Below, one piece after another: positions 43,733 through 55,101 of a stretch of 64,000 nucleotides of DNA. The notes beneath the pieces were generated by a model. That model saw only the letters and a program-made list of their open reading frames with translations, was not told the DNA's origin and ran no database searches. The stretch comes from Nitratireductor alexandrii (GTDB taxonomy: Bacteria > Pseudomonadota > Alphaproteobacteria > Rhizobiales > Rhizobiaceae), in assembly GCF_004000215.1 (NCBI RefSeq), contig NZ_RBVY01000003.1:354970-418969 (forward strand). The letters are read 5' to 3'. The position numbers and the translations under genes were made by a program. How positions within the stretch are numbered: position 1 is the first letter of the stretch; each line of letters begins with the position of its first letter.

Positions 43733-46282
43733 ATGAGCCTTGCCCGCACCCTGCGCCTCGCCACCCGCTTTTCGTTGCGCGAGATGCGCGGCGGCCTGTC
43801 CGGTTTCATGATCTTTCTCGCCTGCATCGCGCTCGGCGTCGCCGCGATCGGCGGTGTCAACTCGCTGGCGCGGGCCATCACCGCGGGTGTGGCCAATGAA
43901 GGCCAGGTGCTTCTGGGCGGCGACATCCGCTTCGAACTGGTTCATCGCCAGACGACGCCGCAGGAGCGCGCATTCCTCGAAAGACGCGGCACCCTTGCCG
44001 CCAGCGCCAAGATGCGGTCGATGGCACGCCTGCCCGACGGCTCCGACCAGACGCTGGTCGAGGTCAAGGCGGTCGATGACCTCTACCCGCTCTACGGTGC
44101 GCTGGAGACCAGCCCGCAGCGCGACCACGAGGCGCTGTTTTCGCCTCGTGACGGTGTCTACGGCGCCGCCGCTCCGTCGCTGTTGTTCGAACGGCTGGCG
44201 CTTGAACCGGGGGCGCGGCTGAAGCTCGGCAACATAGAATTCGAGCTGCGCGCCATCATCGACACCGAACCCGACCTGGTCTCAGACGGCTTCGGCTTTG
44301 CGCCGCGGCTGATGATCTCGCTCGAGGGCCTGGCGGCCTCGGGGCTGATGCAGCCCGGCAGCCTGGTCGAGCACGCCTACAAGCTGCGCCTGCCGGCCGC
44401 GACCGACGAGGCCGGCATCCAGGCGCTGGCCGCGCAGGCGCGCGAGACCTTCCCCGAAGCCGGCTGGAGCATCCGCTCGCGGGCCAACGCCGCGCCGGCG
44501 CTATCGTCCAACATCACCCGGTTTTCGCAGTTCCTGACCCTTGTCGGCCTGACCGCGCTTGTGGTCGGCGGGGTCGGCGTGGCCAATGCGGTGCGCGCCT
44601 ATCTCGACGGCAAGCGCGGCGTGATCGCGACGCTGAAAAGCCTCGGCGCGTCGGGCGGCCTCGTGTTTTCCGTCTATCTCGTGCAGATCATGATCATCGC
44701 CGCGCTCGGCATCGCCGTCGGCCTGGTCCTCGCCGCCGCGGTACCGTTCGTCGCCGGCGCCGCGCTCGCCACCGTGCTGCCGGTTCCCACCGAGGCGGCG
44801 GTCTATCCGGACGCTTTGGCGATCGCGGCGCTGTTCGGCCTGCTGGTCACACTCGCTTTCGCGCTGCTGCCGCTCGGGCGCGCCCGCGCCGTGCCGGCCA
44901 CGGCGCTGTTCCGCGAGATGGGGTTCGAGGCGCGCGGCCTGCCGGCTCCGGCCTATCTGGCCGCCACGCTGACGATCAGCGCCGTCCTGGCGGGTCTGGC
45001 CGTGTGGTATTCGACCGACCGTTTCCTCGCCGCCTTGTTCGTCGGCGCCACGATCGTCACCTTCATCGTTCTGCGTCTCGTCGCCATGCTGGTACAGGCG
45101 CTCGCCCGGCGCAGCCCGCGCGTGCGCTCGACGGCGCTGCGGCTGGCGATCGGAAACATCCATCGCCCCGGCGCCCTGACGCCGTCGGTCGTGCTGGCGC
45201 TCGGCCTCGGTCTCACGCTTCTGGTCGCGCTGGCGCTGATCGACGGCAATCTGCGCCGCCAGATCGCCGGCAATCTTCCCGAAAGGGCGCCGAATTTCTT
45301 CTTCGTCGACATTCAGAACACCGAGGTCGACGCCTTCGCCGAGCTGGTGCAGACCCAGGCCGGCGACGGCAAGCTGGTCCGCGTGCCGATGCTGCGCGGC
45401 CGTATCATGGAGTTCAACGGCGTCGACGTGCAGAAGATCGAGGTGCCGCCGGAAGGCCGCTGGGTGCTGCGCGGCGACCGCGGCATTACCTATGCCAGGA
45501 ACATTCCCGAGAACTCGACACTCGCCGAAGGCGACTGGTGGGGCCCCGACCACGCCGGCGAACCGCTTGTGTCGTTTGCGGCCGAAGAGGGGCGCGAGCT
45601 CGGCCTGAAACTGGGTGACACCGTCACCGTCAACGTGCTCGGCCGCAACATCACCGCCAGGATCGCCAATTTCCGCAATGTCGAATGGGAATCGCTGGCG
45701 ATCAACTTCGTCATGGTGTTTTCGCCCAACACGTTCGCCGGCGCCCCGCACGCATGGCTGGCGACGCTGACAACCCCGGATACCACCGCCGAGGACGAGG
45801 CCCGCATCCTCAACGCCGTCACCCGGGCCTTTCCCACCGTCACCACCGTGCGGGTGAAGGACGCGCTCGACATCGTCAATCGTCTGGTCGGCCAGCTCGC
45901 CACCGCGATCCGGGGCGCGGCCGCCGTGGCGCTGATCGCTTCGGTGCTGGTGCTTTCGGGCGCGCTCGCCGCCGGCAACCGCGCGCGCATCCACGACGCG
46001 GTGGTGCTGAAGACACTCGGCGCCACCCGCGGCACCCTGATGACCGCCTTTTCGCTGGAATACGGGCTGATCGGCCTGTCGACGGCGGCCTTCGCGCTCG
46101 CCGCCGGCGGCTCGGCGGCCTGGTACGTGTTGTCGCAGATCATGGATCTGCCGGCCGCCTTCATGCCCGAGATCGCATTGTCGACGGTCTTGATCGCGCT
46201 CGTGCTGACGGTCGGTTTCGGCCTGATCGGCACTTGGCGGGTGCTCGGCCACAAGGCCGCGCCGGTATTGAGAAACCTCTAG
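43733..46282 (+). CDS. ybbP: ABC transporter permease, YbbP-like (FtsX family)
   Basis: An 849-residue permease with about ten membrane helices: one at the N-terminus, two groups of FtsX-type helices around residues 255-400 and 430-500, and a last group near 720-845, with large periplasmic domains between. This double-FtsX plan is the YbbP layout. ATG 43733 follows GAGGTGG; a GTG 9 bp upstream is less likely. It pairs with the ATPase just upstream; the substrate is unknown. Confidence 0.9.
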   Translation: MSLARTLRLATRFSLREMRGGLSGFMIFLACIALGVAAIGGVNSLARAITAGVANEGQVLLGGDIRFELVHRQTTPQERAFLERRGTLAASAKMRSMARLPDGSDQTLVEVKAVDDLYPLYGALETSPQRDHEALFSPRDGVYGAAAPSLLFERLALEPGARLKLGNIEFELRAIIDTEPDLVSDGFGFAPRLMISLEGLAASGLMQPGSLVEHAYKLRLPAATDEAGIQALAAQARETFPEAGWSIRSRANAAPALSSNITRFSQFLTLVGLTALVVGGVGVANAVRAYLDGKRGVIATLKSLGASGGLVFSVYLVQIMIIAALGIAVGLVLAAAVPFVAGAALATVLPVPTEAAVYPDALAIAALFGLLVTLAFALLPLGRARAVPATALFREMGFEARGLPAPAYLAATLTISAVLAGLAVWYSTDRFLAALFVGATIVTFIVLRLVAMLVQALARRSPRVRSTALRLAIGNIHRPGALTPSVVLALGLGLTLLVALALIDGNLRRQIAGNLPERAPNFFFVDIQNTEVDAFAELVQTQAGDGKLVRVPMLRGRIMEFNGVDVQKIEVPPEGRWVLRGDRGITYARNIPENSTLAEGDWWGPDHAGEPLVSFAAEEGRELGLKLGDTVTVNVLGRNITARIANFRNVEWESLAINFVMVFSPNTFAGAPHAWLATLTTPDTTAEDEARILNAVTRAFPTVTTVRVKDALDIVNRLVGQLATAIRGAAAVALIASVLVLSGALAAGNRARIHDAVVLKTLGATRGTLMTAFSLEYGLIGLSTAAFALAAGGSAAWYVLSQIMDLPAAFMPEIALSTVLIALVLTVGFGLIGTWRVLGHKAAPVLRNL

Positions 46283-46511
46283 GGGGCGGCAGCCGGCGCT
46301 AACCATTGGTGAACCGTGTCGCCCGACAGGCGCCAAAAGTTGCAAAACCGCGCCCGTGCGACGCCCGGGCGCGGCGAACGGGGCTTGTTCTTGGCCTCAA
46401 GAATTATCATATTCCCCCCAGGCATGCTGGAGTCTCGCCAGCGGCGCCTGGGCGTATGGCCATAGGGCCCCGCCCGACACCGGACGAGACATGAGCAGTT
46501 AAGAGGAAAAC

Positions 46512-47291
46512 ATGGCTGACCTTCGCAACTACAATGCGCATGTCGCATCGGCGCCCGCCCGCGCCGGCGCGGACATAGACGAGGGGCTGCGCGCCTATAT
46601 GTTGAAGGTGTACAACCTGATGGCGCTCGGCCTTGCGATCACCGGGCTCGCCGCCTGGGGATTTTTTGGCCTTGCCACGACTGGCGATCCGTCCGCCGGC
46701 GTCGCTCAGGTCAAGGACGGTCTTTATCTGACCCAACTCGGAGCCACCGTCTGGGCATCGCCGCTGAAATGGGTGGTCATGCTGGCCCCGCTTGGGCTCG
46801 TCTTCTTTCTAAGCTTCCGCATTCACAAGATGAGCGTCGCCGCGGCACAGACCACCTTCTGGGTCTATGCGGCCCTTGTCGGCTTGTCGCTGTCGACGGT
46901 GTTCTTGGTGTTCACGTCCGAGAGTATCGTGCGCACCTTCTTCATCACCGCCACCGCCTTCGGCGGGCTGTCGCTCTACGGGTACACGACCAAGCGCGAC
47001 CTGTCGGCGATGGGCTCGTTCCTGGTGATGGGCCTGTTCGGCCTGATCATCGCCATGATCGTCAACATCTTCCTGGGCTCGTCCGCGTTGCAGTTCGCCA
47101 TCTCGGTGATCGGCGTGCTGATCTTCTCCGGGCTGACCGCCTACGACACCCAGCAGATCAAGGAGATGTACTACGAGGGCGATGGCGCCGAAGTGGCCGG
47201 CCGCAAGTCGATCATGGGTGCGCTGCGGCTTTACCTCGACTTCATCAACCTGTTCATGTTCCTGCTTCAGTTCCTGGGCAACCGCGAATAG
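46512..47291 (+). CDS. Bax inhibitor-1/YccA family membrane protein
   Basis: A 259-residue membrane protein with seven predicted helices. Family marks are LRAYMLKVYNLMALGLAITG at the N-terminus, ALVGLSLSTVFLVFTSESIVRTFFITATAFGGLSLYGY in the centre and SGLTAYDTQQIKEMYYEGD near the end. In bacteria these proteins link to membrane-protein quality control and calcium leak; the exact role is unclear. GAGGAAAAC precedes ATG 46512 and a strong terminator follows, so it is monocistronic. Confidence 0.93.
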   Translation: MADLRNYNAHVASAPARAGADIDEGLRAYMLKVYNLMALGLAITGLAAWGFFGLATTGDPSAGVAQVKDGLYLTQLGATVWASPLKWVVMLAPLGLVFFLSFRIHKMSVAAAQTTFWVYAALVGLSLSTVFLVFTSESIVRTFFITATAFGGLSLYGYTTKRDLSAMGSFLVMGLFGLIIAMIVNIFLGSSALQFAISVIGVLIFSGLTAYDTQQIKEMYYEGDGAEVAGRKSIMGALRLYLDFINLFMFLLQFLGNRE

Positions 47292-47316
47292 TCCGGGCCG
47301 AACAGGCACCAGAGCG

Positions 47317-47346
47317 AGGGCGGCCCAGCGGCCGCCCTTTTCTTTT
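47317..47346 (+). terminator. rho-independent terminator after the BI-1 family gene
   Basis: AGGGCGGCC and GGCCGCCCT form a perfect 9-bp stem around a 4-nt loop, followed by TTTTCTTTT. It lies 25 bp after the stop codon. Confidence 0.88.
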
Positions 47347-47397
47347 GCCCGGGCGTCTGCTTCATTTTCCGACCCTTCGTCCGACAGCGCGTGATCC

Positions 47398-47970
47398 ATG
47401 CCCGACATCGCCATCAGACCCGCCACCGTCGCCGATATCCCCGCCATAACCGCAATCTATGCCGACGCGGTGGTGAACGGCACGGCGAGCTACGAGCTCG
47501 AGCCACCGGGCGAAGCGGAAATGACGGCCCGCTTCAAAGCCGTCAGCGAACTCGGATACCCCTATCTCGTCGCCCGCACCGGCGACGGTTCCATCGTCGG
47601 CTACGCCTATGCCGGACCGTTTCGCCCGCGGCGCGCCTACCGCTTCATGGTCGAGGATTCGATCTATCTCGCCCCGTCGGCGCAGGGGCGCGGGCTCGGC
47701 CGCCTGCTGCTTGCGCGCCTGATCGAGGAGGCGACCGCCTGCGGCTTTCGCCAAATGGCGGCGGTGATCGGAGACGGCGCCCGCAATCTCGGTTCGGTCA
47801 AGCTGCACGAGGCGCTCGGCTTTCGCCATGTCGGACAGCTCTTAGGCTCCGGCTTCAAGCACGAGCGCTGGCTCGACACCATCTTCATGCAATTGGCGCT
47901 CAACGAGGACACCGACGCGCCGCCCGATCCGGCCTCGCTGCCCGAGCGCAATTTCCGCCACGGGCTGTGA
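47398..47970 (+). CDS. GNAT family N-acetyltransferase, phosphinothricin acetyltransferase-like
   Basis: A 190-residue acetyl-CoA-dependent acyltransferase. It opens with IAIRPATVADIPAITAIYADAV, and the acetyl-CoA-binding loop SAQGRGLGRLLLARLIEEA lies near residues 99-117. The EDSIYLAP strand precedes it, as in the PAT-like branch, which acetylates amine-containing amino acid analogues such as phosphinothricin or methionine sulfoximine. The natural substrate is not known here. It is flanked by a terminator upstream and a convergent DUF2794 gene. Confidence 0.9.
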   Translation: MPDIAIRPATVADIPAITAIYADAVVNGTASYELEPPGEAEMTARFKAVSELGYPYLVARTGDGSIVGYAYAGPFRPRRAYRFMVEDSIYLAPSAQGRGLGRLLLARLIEEATACGFRQMAAVIGDGARNLGSVKLHEALGFRHVGQLLGSGFKHERWLDTIFMQLALNEDTDAPPDPASLPERNFRHGL

Positions 47971-48004
47971 AGCGACCACGACGGTCCCTGCCCGGCAGGC
48001 GCGC

Positions 48005-48394
48005 TTAGGCTTCGACCAGGCTGAGTTGCTTGTCGAAAACGCCGAGCACGCGCGTCAGCTCGTGGCCCCGTTTCATGATCAGCCCGGTCGCGGCGACCAC
48101 CGAGTAGGCGCCCTGCTTGCGCGCCAGTTTCGGATTTTTCACGATCTGGAAAAGCGGCACCTCGCTGGCGCGCCGAAAGACCGAAAACACCGCCCGGTCG
48201 GCAAGGTGATCGATCGCGTAGTCGCGCCACTCATTGGCTGCGACCATGCGGCCGTACAATTTCAGGATCTGGTCGAGTTCGCGTCGCTCGAAAGTGACGG
48301 GGCCTTCCTTCTTGCGATCCCGCCTCGCCTCGTGAAGCGGGATCAGGATAGCGGAACCGTCCGTATCCTCCGCGGAACCGGCGCGTTCGACCAT
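48005..48394 (-). CDS. DUF2794 domain-containing protein
   Basis: A 129-residue protein. The conserved core is VTFERRELDQILKLYGRMVAANEWRDYAID, followed by FRRASEVPLFQIVKNPKLARKQGAYSVV, the DUF2794 pattern seen across Rhizobiales. It has no signal, membrane segment or catalytic motif that I can name. The ATG at 48394 lies downstream of a 399-bp spacer with an unusual hairpin. It is convergent with the GNAT gene. Confidence 0.85.
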   Translation of the reverse strand: MVERAGSAEDTDGSAILIPLHEARRDRKKEGPVTFERRELDQILKLYGRMVAANEWRDYAIDHLADRAVFSVFRRASEVPLFQIVKNPKLARKQGAYSVVAATGLIMKRGHELTRVLGVFDKQLSLVEA

Positions 48395-48793
48395 CGCGAC
48401 ATCCCTCCATGACAGTTTCGCGACAAAAGGGTCGCCCTTTCATGGGGGAATTGCAAGCCTTCGGGCAAAATCGCGCATCATCAAGCACTTGCTCGGCCCG
48501 GCGGCCAGGCGCGCGACAATCGGCGAGGCGGCTGCGGTCACGTTCGGGAACACGGTGTCTAAATTGGTGATTGGCCGCCACATTCCTGCCGCGAATTGTC
48601 CCGTTTCCGGCCCCAATAGATGACGAACATCTCCTCGTTGCCTGAGACGGTTCGGTCTGGCGCTGCCACTGTAACCCCAAGCCCCCCGCCCACGGTGTCT
48701 TCGCTGGGCCGAACCAACCTCAGGCGGCAATCTCTTCAAAAACCATCCCCGCCGAAGCCAGCCGCCAGGACCGCGGCGGCAGGCGAGCGAGCG
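48395..48793. other. 399-bp spacer with a structured-RNA candidate
   Basis: Open frames cross this spacer on the minus strand, but none resembles a family or has a fitting ribosome site. The main feature is the long hairpin at 48640-48725. The rest should hold the promoter and leader of the DUF2794 gene and the 3' end of the DUF1223 transcript. Confidence 0.5.
48640..48725. other. long imperfect hairpin, candidate structured RNA
   Basis: GCCTGAG (48640-48646) pairs with CTCAGGC (48719-48725). After a small internal loop, GGTTCGG (48649-48655) pairs with CCGAACC (48709-48715), and TCTGGC with GCTGGG continues the stem through wobble pairs in the plus-strand RNA. About 20 base pairs enclose a 41-nt C-rich loop. 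No U-run follows on either strand, so it is not a plain terminator. It lacks the conserved SRP and tmRNA sequences. Confidence 0.35.
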
Positions 48794-49555
48794 TCAGCCT
48801 TGCGGCGTGTCGAGGATCGCCGCGCCGAGGATCGCTCCGGGATTGCCGTCCTTGTCGAGCGCCTGTAGCAGCACCGCGCAACCCGCCGCACCGCGTTTCT
48901 TGAGTTCGCTCGCCGGGATCTCGACGCGGATTTCCTGCCCGCTCCACATGCCGACGGACTGGATGCCGGAAACCGCGTTCCAGTAGGTGACCGTCTTGCC
49001 GGCGTTTTCGCCTTGTTTGATCTCGACCGGAGTGACCGGGTCGAAGAAAACGAGCAGCAGGTTTGCCTTCTGCGCGGGGCCCGGCGCGGCACCCGCCTCG
49101 ATGATCACGCTTTCGGGCCCTTCGGACAGGGTCAGGTCGACCGTCAGTCCCTTGCCGGCATCCTCGAGCGCGGCCAGCGCCTTCTCGACCTTGCCCCGAC
49201 TGGCGCCGTTCATGTGGACCCGGCCGTTGACGACCGCCTGGGGCGTATAGACCGAACGTTCGCCGAGCGCGCGCGCATATTCGCTTTGGCGCCCGGTATT
49301 TTCCGCCGTCGCCATCGTGTCGCGCCAACCGAGATAATCCCAGTAATCGACATGATAGGCCAGCGCCACGACGTCCCCGCGGCGCGCCAGTTCGCCGAGA
49401 TAGGCATCGGCCTTGGGGCAGGAATTGCAGCCCTGGCTGGTGAAAAGCTCGACGACGCCGCGCGGCCGTGCCTGGTCCCCGCTGCCGGCCGCCACGGCCG
49501 AGCCGAGAAGCGCGGCGGTGGCAAACGCCACCCTCAACCCGCGATAGAGATCCAT
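48794..49555 (-). CDS. DUF1223 domain-containing exported thioredoxin-like protein
   Basis: A 253-residue protein. A signal peptide covers about residues 1-23. The mature N-terminus has VVELFTSQGCNSCPKADAYL with a CxxC (Cys-Asn-Ser-Cys) as in thioredoxin-like folds, then YHVDYWDYLGWRD and YTPQAVVNGR, all DUF1223 marks. The redox role of the CxxC is likely but not shown. In many rhizobia a DUF1223 gene lies near acnA; here two genes separate them. Confidence 0.88.
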   Translation of the reverse strand: MDLYRGLRVAFATAALLGSAVAAGSGDQARPRGVVELFTSQGCNSCPKADAYLGELARRGDVVALAYHVDYWDYLGWRDTMATAENTGRQSEYARALGERSVYTPQAVVNGRVHMNGASRGKVEKALAALEDAGKGLTVDLTLSEGPESVIIEAGAAPGPAQKANLLLVFFDPVTPVEIKQGENAGKTVTYWNAVSGIQSVGMWSGQEIRVEIPASELKKRGAAGCAVLLQALDKDGNPGAILGAAILDTPQG

Positions 49556-49691
49556 TCCGGTATCCGATCGTCTTGCGTCGGCACGAAAGCGCGACTACCC
49601 AACTGTTGAAGACTAGGCCGGCGGCAAGTTCAACAGGAAGTCACGTTGCGGTGACCCTTTGCCGCTGTCGATGCGGTGCAAAGGCTGGGGC

Positions 49692-50357
49692 ATGACCAAC
49701 ACGTTTTTCGATCCGTTCGACATCTATTGCGAACGCACCGGGCCGCATCTGTGGGCCGAACCGCTGAACGCGCTGACCAATCTCGCTTTCGTCGCGGCCG
49801 GCATTTGGGGCCTGCGCGAGGCGCGCCGGCACGACGCCGGCCGCTTCGCGACCGTCCTGTGCTGGTGGGTCATCGCGATCGGCATCGGCTCTGGCCTGTT
49901 TCACAGCTTCGCCAACCGCCTCACCATCTGGGCCGACATCGTGCCGATCGCCACTTTCGTGCTCGCCTACACGCTCTACAATCTGCGCCGCTTCCTGCGC
50001 CTGCCGCTGGCATGGTCGCTTTTGGCCCTGGTCGCGTTCTATGCCGTAGCCGGCCTCGTCACCTGGTTGGTGCCCGATCGTCTGAACGCGGCCACCAACG
50101 GCACGCTGGGTTATCTGCCGGCACTGCTGGCGCTCGTGTTCTTCGGCGCGCTGCTTGTCGCCCGCGGCCATCCCGCCGGGCGCTACAATCTCGCCGCCGC
50201 GGCACTTTTCGTCGTCTCGGCGACGTTTCGCGCCATCGATCCCGATATCTGTTCGGCCCTGCCGATCGGCACGCATTTCCTGTGGCACACGCTGAACGGC
50301 CTGATGCTGGGTGTGCTTCTGGCCGCGACGACGCGTTTTGCCGGAAACCGGCGCTGA
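49692..50357 (+). CDS. ceramidase-like membrane protein (alkaline ceramidase family)
   Basis: A 221-residue protein with seven predicted membrane helices. The start FDPFDIYCERTGPHLWAEPLNALTNLAF, the central GSGLFHSFANRLTIWADIVPI and the C-terminal THFLWHTLNGLMLG supply the conserved Asp and His residues of the alkaline ceramidase/CREST superfamily. Bacterial members may be hydrolases, but activity is unproven. ATG 49692 gives the family start. It is convergent with the VOC gene 12 bp away. Confidence 0.82.
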   Translation: MTNTFFDPFDIYCERTGPHLWAEPLNALTNLAFVAAGIWGLREARRHDAGRFATVLCWWVIAIGIGSGLFHSFANRLTIWADIVPIATFVLAYTLYNLRRFLRLPLAWSLLALVAFYAVAGLVTWLVPDRLNAATNGTLGYLPALLALVFFGALLVARGHPAGRYNLAAAALFVVSATFRAIDPDICSALPIGTHFLWHTLNGLMLGVLLAATTRFAGNRR

Positions 50358-50369
50358 CGACAGCCGCCC

Positions 50370-50720
50370 TCAGCGGTGGGCCAGGATGTTGACGAGGCGC
50401 CCGAACGGATCGCGCACATAAAATCGGCGCACGCCCCAGGGCTCGTCGACCGGTCCGTATTCGGGCTCGAACCCGGCGGCGGTCAGCCGTTCGAGCGCCG
50501 CCTCGACATCGTCGACCTCGATCGACAGATCGGGCACCGGCGTGCCGGAACCGCCCTCCGACGCGAAGCTCACCTGCACGCGCGCCTCCTGCGGCGCGCC
50601 ATAGGTCGCGATCCAGCCGTGATCCATCAAAAGCGCGAGACCCAGCGCGTCGCGGTAGAAGCGGCCGGCGGCGGCGACGTCCGGCGTGGCGATATTGGCG
50701 ACGATCCGTTTCACCTTCAT
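50370..50720 (-). CDS. VOC (glyoxalase/bleomycin resistance) family protein
   Basis: A 116-residue single-module protein. The two beta-alpha-beta-beta-beta units are visible: RIVANIATPDVAAAGRFYRDALGLAL, and LSIEVDDVEAALERLTAAGFE followed by RRFYVRDPFGRLVNILAHR. A Glu-type metal ligand of active glyoxalases is not obvious in the last strand, so it may bind rather than catalyse. GGGAGCCTGCC precedes ATG 50720. It lies 88 bp downstream of acnA on the same strand. Confidence 0.85.
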   Translation of the reverse strand: MKVKRIVANIATPDVAAAGRFYRDALGLALLMDHGWIATYGAPQEARVQVSFASEGGSGTPVPDLSIEVDDVEAALERLTAAGFEPEYGPVDEPWGVRRFYVRDPFGRLVNILAHR

Positions 50721-50808
50721 GGCAGGCTCCCGGCCGGTCTGTTCATGAAAACGCCTCCCCGGCGCGAGGCGGGGGAGGCGTTTGGTCTTCTTGGGATTGC
50801 CTGCGGCG

Positions 50809-53502
<2,694 letters not shown>

Positions 53503-53683
53503 GTGCGATCCCATCCTGGTCTGTTCGGCCAAAGCGGGAACGGACTCCTGTGGCATGCTGCGCAAAGGTGCGGGTACGGCCATTTCCGCTGTCCGCTCCC
53601 AGGCGTCACGTCCGTTCAAGGCGGCGGACGCCGGTTCGGCGCAAATTGGTTACCGTGTCGACCGCTGGCACGGTTGCCGATCT

Positions 53684-53700
53684 CTTAGAGAATTTCTAAA
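53684..53700. promoter_or_regulatory. Irr-type iron-control element (ICE) between acnA and ccmA
   Basis: CTTAGAGAATTTCTAAA matches the ICE consensus TTTAGAA-N3-TTCTAAA at 12 of 14 fixed positions. It is 78 bp upstream of ccmA and 182 bp upstream of acnA. Irr is the alphaproteobacterial heme-responsive iron regulator. Both flanking operons consume iron (an iron-sulfur aconitase and cytochrome c assembly), which fits iron-limited repression. Confidence 0.55.
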
Positions 53701-53777
53701 CAGGTTTCCAGTCTGGGGGCGGGGAATTTTGCCGCACCGCACATCCGGCCGGGCACCGGGGGAAATGGCAGGGAAAA

Positions 53778-54383
53778 ATGCGTCTGGTCGCCGAAGACCT
53801 TGCCGGAGAACGCGGTGGCGAAACCGTTTTTTCCGGCATCGGATTCACGCTCGAGGTCGGCGAGGCACTGGTCGTCACCGGGCCGAACGGCATCGGCAAG
53901 TCGACCCTGCTGCGCACCGTGGCCGGCCTGCTGCCGCTGGCGGCGGGCCGGCTGGCGCTGGAGGGCGGCGGCGACAAATGGTCGGATATCGCCTCGGCAT
54001 GTCATTATCTCGGCCACCAGAACGCGATGAAGACGGCGTTGACGGTCACCGAGAACCTTGCCTTCTGGCGCGACTTCCTCGGCGAGGCGCATCTGCCGCT
54101 CGCCGACGCACTCGACATGGTCGGCCTTGCCGATATCGGCCATCTGCCGTTCGGTTATCTGTCGACCGGCCAGCGCCGGCGCATCGCCATCGCCCGCCTG
54201 CTGGTCGCCTACCGCCCGGTCTGGCTGCTCGACGAGCCGACGGCCGGTCTCGACCGTGCCTCGGAGGCCCAGTTCGCCGAATTGATGGCCGCCCATTGCG
54301 AGGATGGCGGCATGATCGTCGCCGCGACCCACCTGCCGCTCGCGTTGGAAAAGGCGCAGCAACTGCGGATGGGGGGCGCGTAA
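53778..54383 (+). CDS. ccmA: cytochrome c biogenesis heme exporter ATP-binding protein CcmA
   Basis: A 201-residue ABC ATPase of the CcmABCD heme-handling complex. The Walker A GPNGIGKST is at residues 35-43, the signature LSTGQRRR is the variant usual for CcmA, and Walker B is LLDEPTAGLD. It opens the cytochrome c maturation cluster, followed by ccmB after 46 bp. ATP hydrolysis releases heme-loaded CcmE from CcmC. The upstream iron-control element suggests heme/iron control. Confidence 0.96.
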   Translation: MRLVAEDLAGERGGETVFSGIGFTLEVGEALVVTGPNGIGKSTLLRTVAGLLPLAAGRLALEGGGDKWSDIASACHYLGHQNAMKTALTVTENLAFWRDFLGEAHLPLADALDMVGLADIGHLPFGYLSTGQRRRIAIARLLVAYRPVWLLDEPTAGLDRASEAQFAELMAAHCEDGGMIVAATHLPLALEKAQQLRMGGA

Positions 54384-54429
54384 CCCGGATGCGGCACCTC
54401 GTTTGGCCGGCGCGAGGGGAAGGCGCGTC

Positions 54430-55095
54430 ATGCTAGCCCTTTATCTCCGCGATCTCAGGCTCGGCATCCGCGCCGGCGGCGGCGCGCTGGTCGGCATTTT
54501 GTTCTTCCTCGCCGTCGTCGCCGTCATTCCTTTCGGCGTCGGCCCGGATTTGAACCTGCTCGCCCGCATCGGCCCGGCGATCCTGTGGATCGGCGCGCTT
54601 TTGGCCGGCCTGCTCGGCCTCGACCGGCTTTTCCAGGCCGACCGCGACGACGGCGCGCTCGACCTGATGGTGCTCAACCGCGACCGGCAAATGCTGGCCC
54701 TGGTCGTGTTCGTCAAATGCCTGGCCCACTGGACGGCGAGCATCCTGCCGCTGGTCGTGGCCGCGCCTTTGCTCGGCCTGTTCATGAACATGTCCACGAC
54801 CGGCATCGGCGCGACCACGCTGACGCTTCTCTTCGGCACGCCGGCGATCGCCTTCATCGGCGCCACCGGCGCCGCCGTCGCCATCAGCCTGCCGCGCGGC
54901 GGGCTGCTGGTTTCCGTGCTGGTGCTGCCGCTGATGATCCCCGTCCTGATCTTCGGCGTCTCGGCCAGCTACGCCGCCGTCGCCGATCCCGACCCGTTTT
55001 TGCCGCCTTTCCTGCTCATGATGGCACTAACGCTGTTTTTCGCGGTGATCGGCCCCGTTGCGGCCGCCACCGCCTTGCGATGGGCGACGGATTGA
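54430..55095 (+). CDS. ccmB: heme exporter protein CcmB
   Basis: A 221-residue membrane protein with six predicted helices. Family marks are ALYLRDLRLGIRAGGGALVGILFFL at the N-terminus, the conserved LLGLDRLFQADRDDGALDLM region and SLPRGGLLVSVLVLPLMIPVLIFGV near residue 160. ATG 54430 is used; an in-frame start 27 bp earlier would overlap the ccmA region needlessly. It is part of the CcmABCD complex in the inner membrane. An ACT-domain gene, rather than ccmC, follows after 6 bp. Confidence 0.95.
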   Translation: MLALYLRDLRLGIRAGGGALVGILFFLAVVAVIPFGVGPDLNLLARIGPAILWIGALLAGLLGLDRLFQADRDDGALDLMVLNRDRQMLALVVFVKCLAHWTASILPLVVAAPLLGLFMNMSTTGIGATTLTLLFGTPAIAFIGATGAAVAISLPRGGLLVSVLVLPLMIPVLIFGVSASYAAVADPDPFLPPFLLMMALTLFFAVIGPVAAATALRWATD

Positions 55096-55101
55096 CGCGC
55101 C

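Noticed and set aside
48440-48739. A 99-codon minus-strand frame upstream of DUF2794
   Set aside because: No good ribosome site and no family; the frame crosses the long hairpin, and another frame is equally open.
48395-48793. SRP RNA, 6S RNA, tmRNA or tRNA in the DUF1223-DUF2794 spacer
   Set aside because: The conserved SRP loop, tRNA T-arm with CCA and tmRNA ends are absent. The hairpin alone does not match these classes, so it is listed only as a candidate structure.
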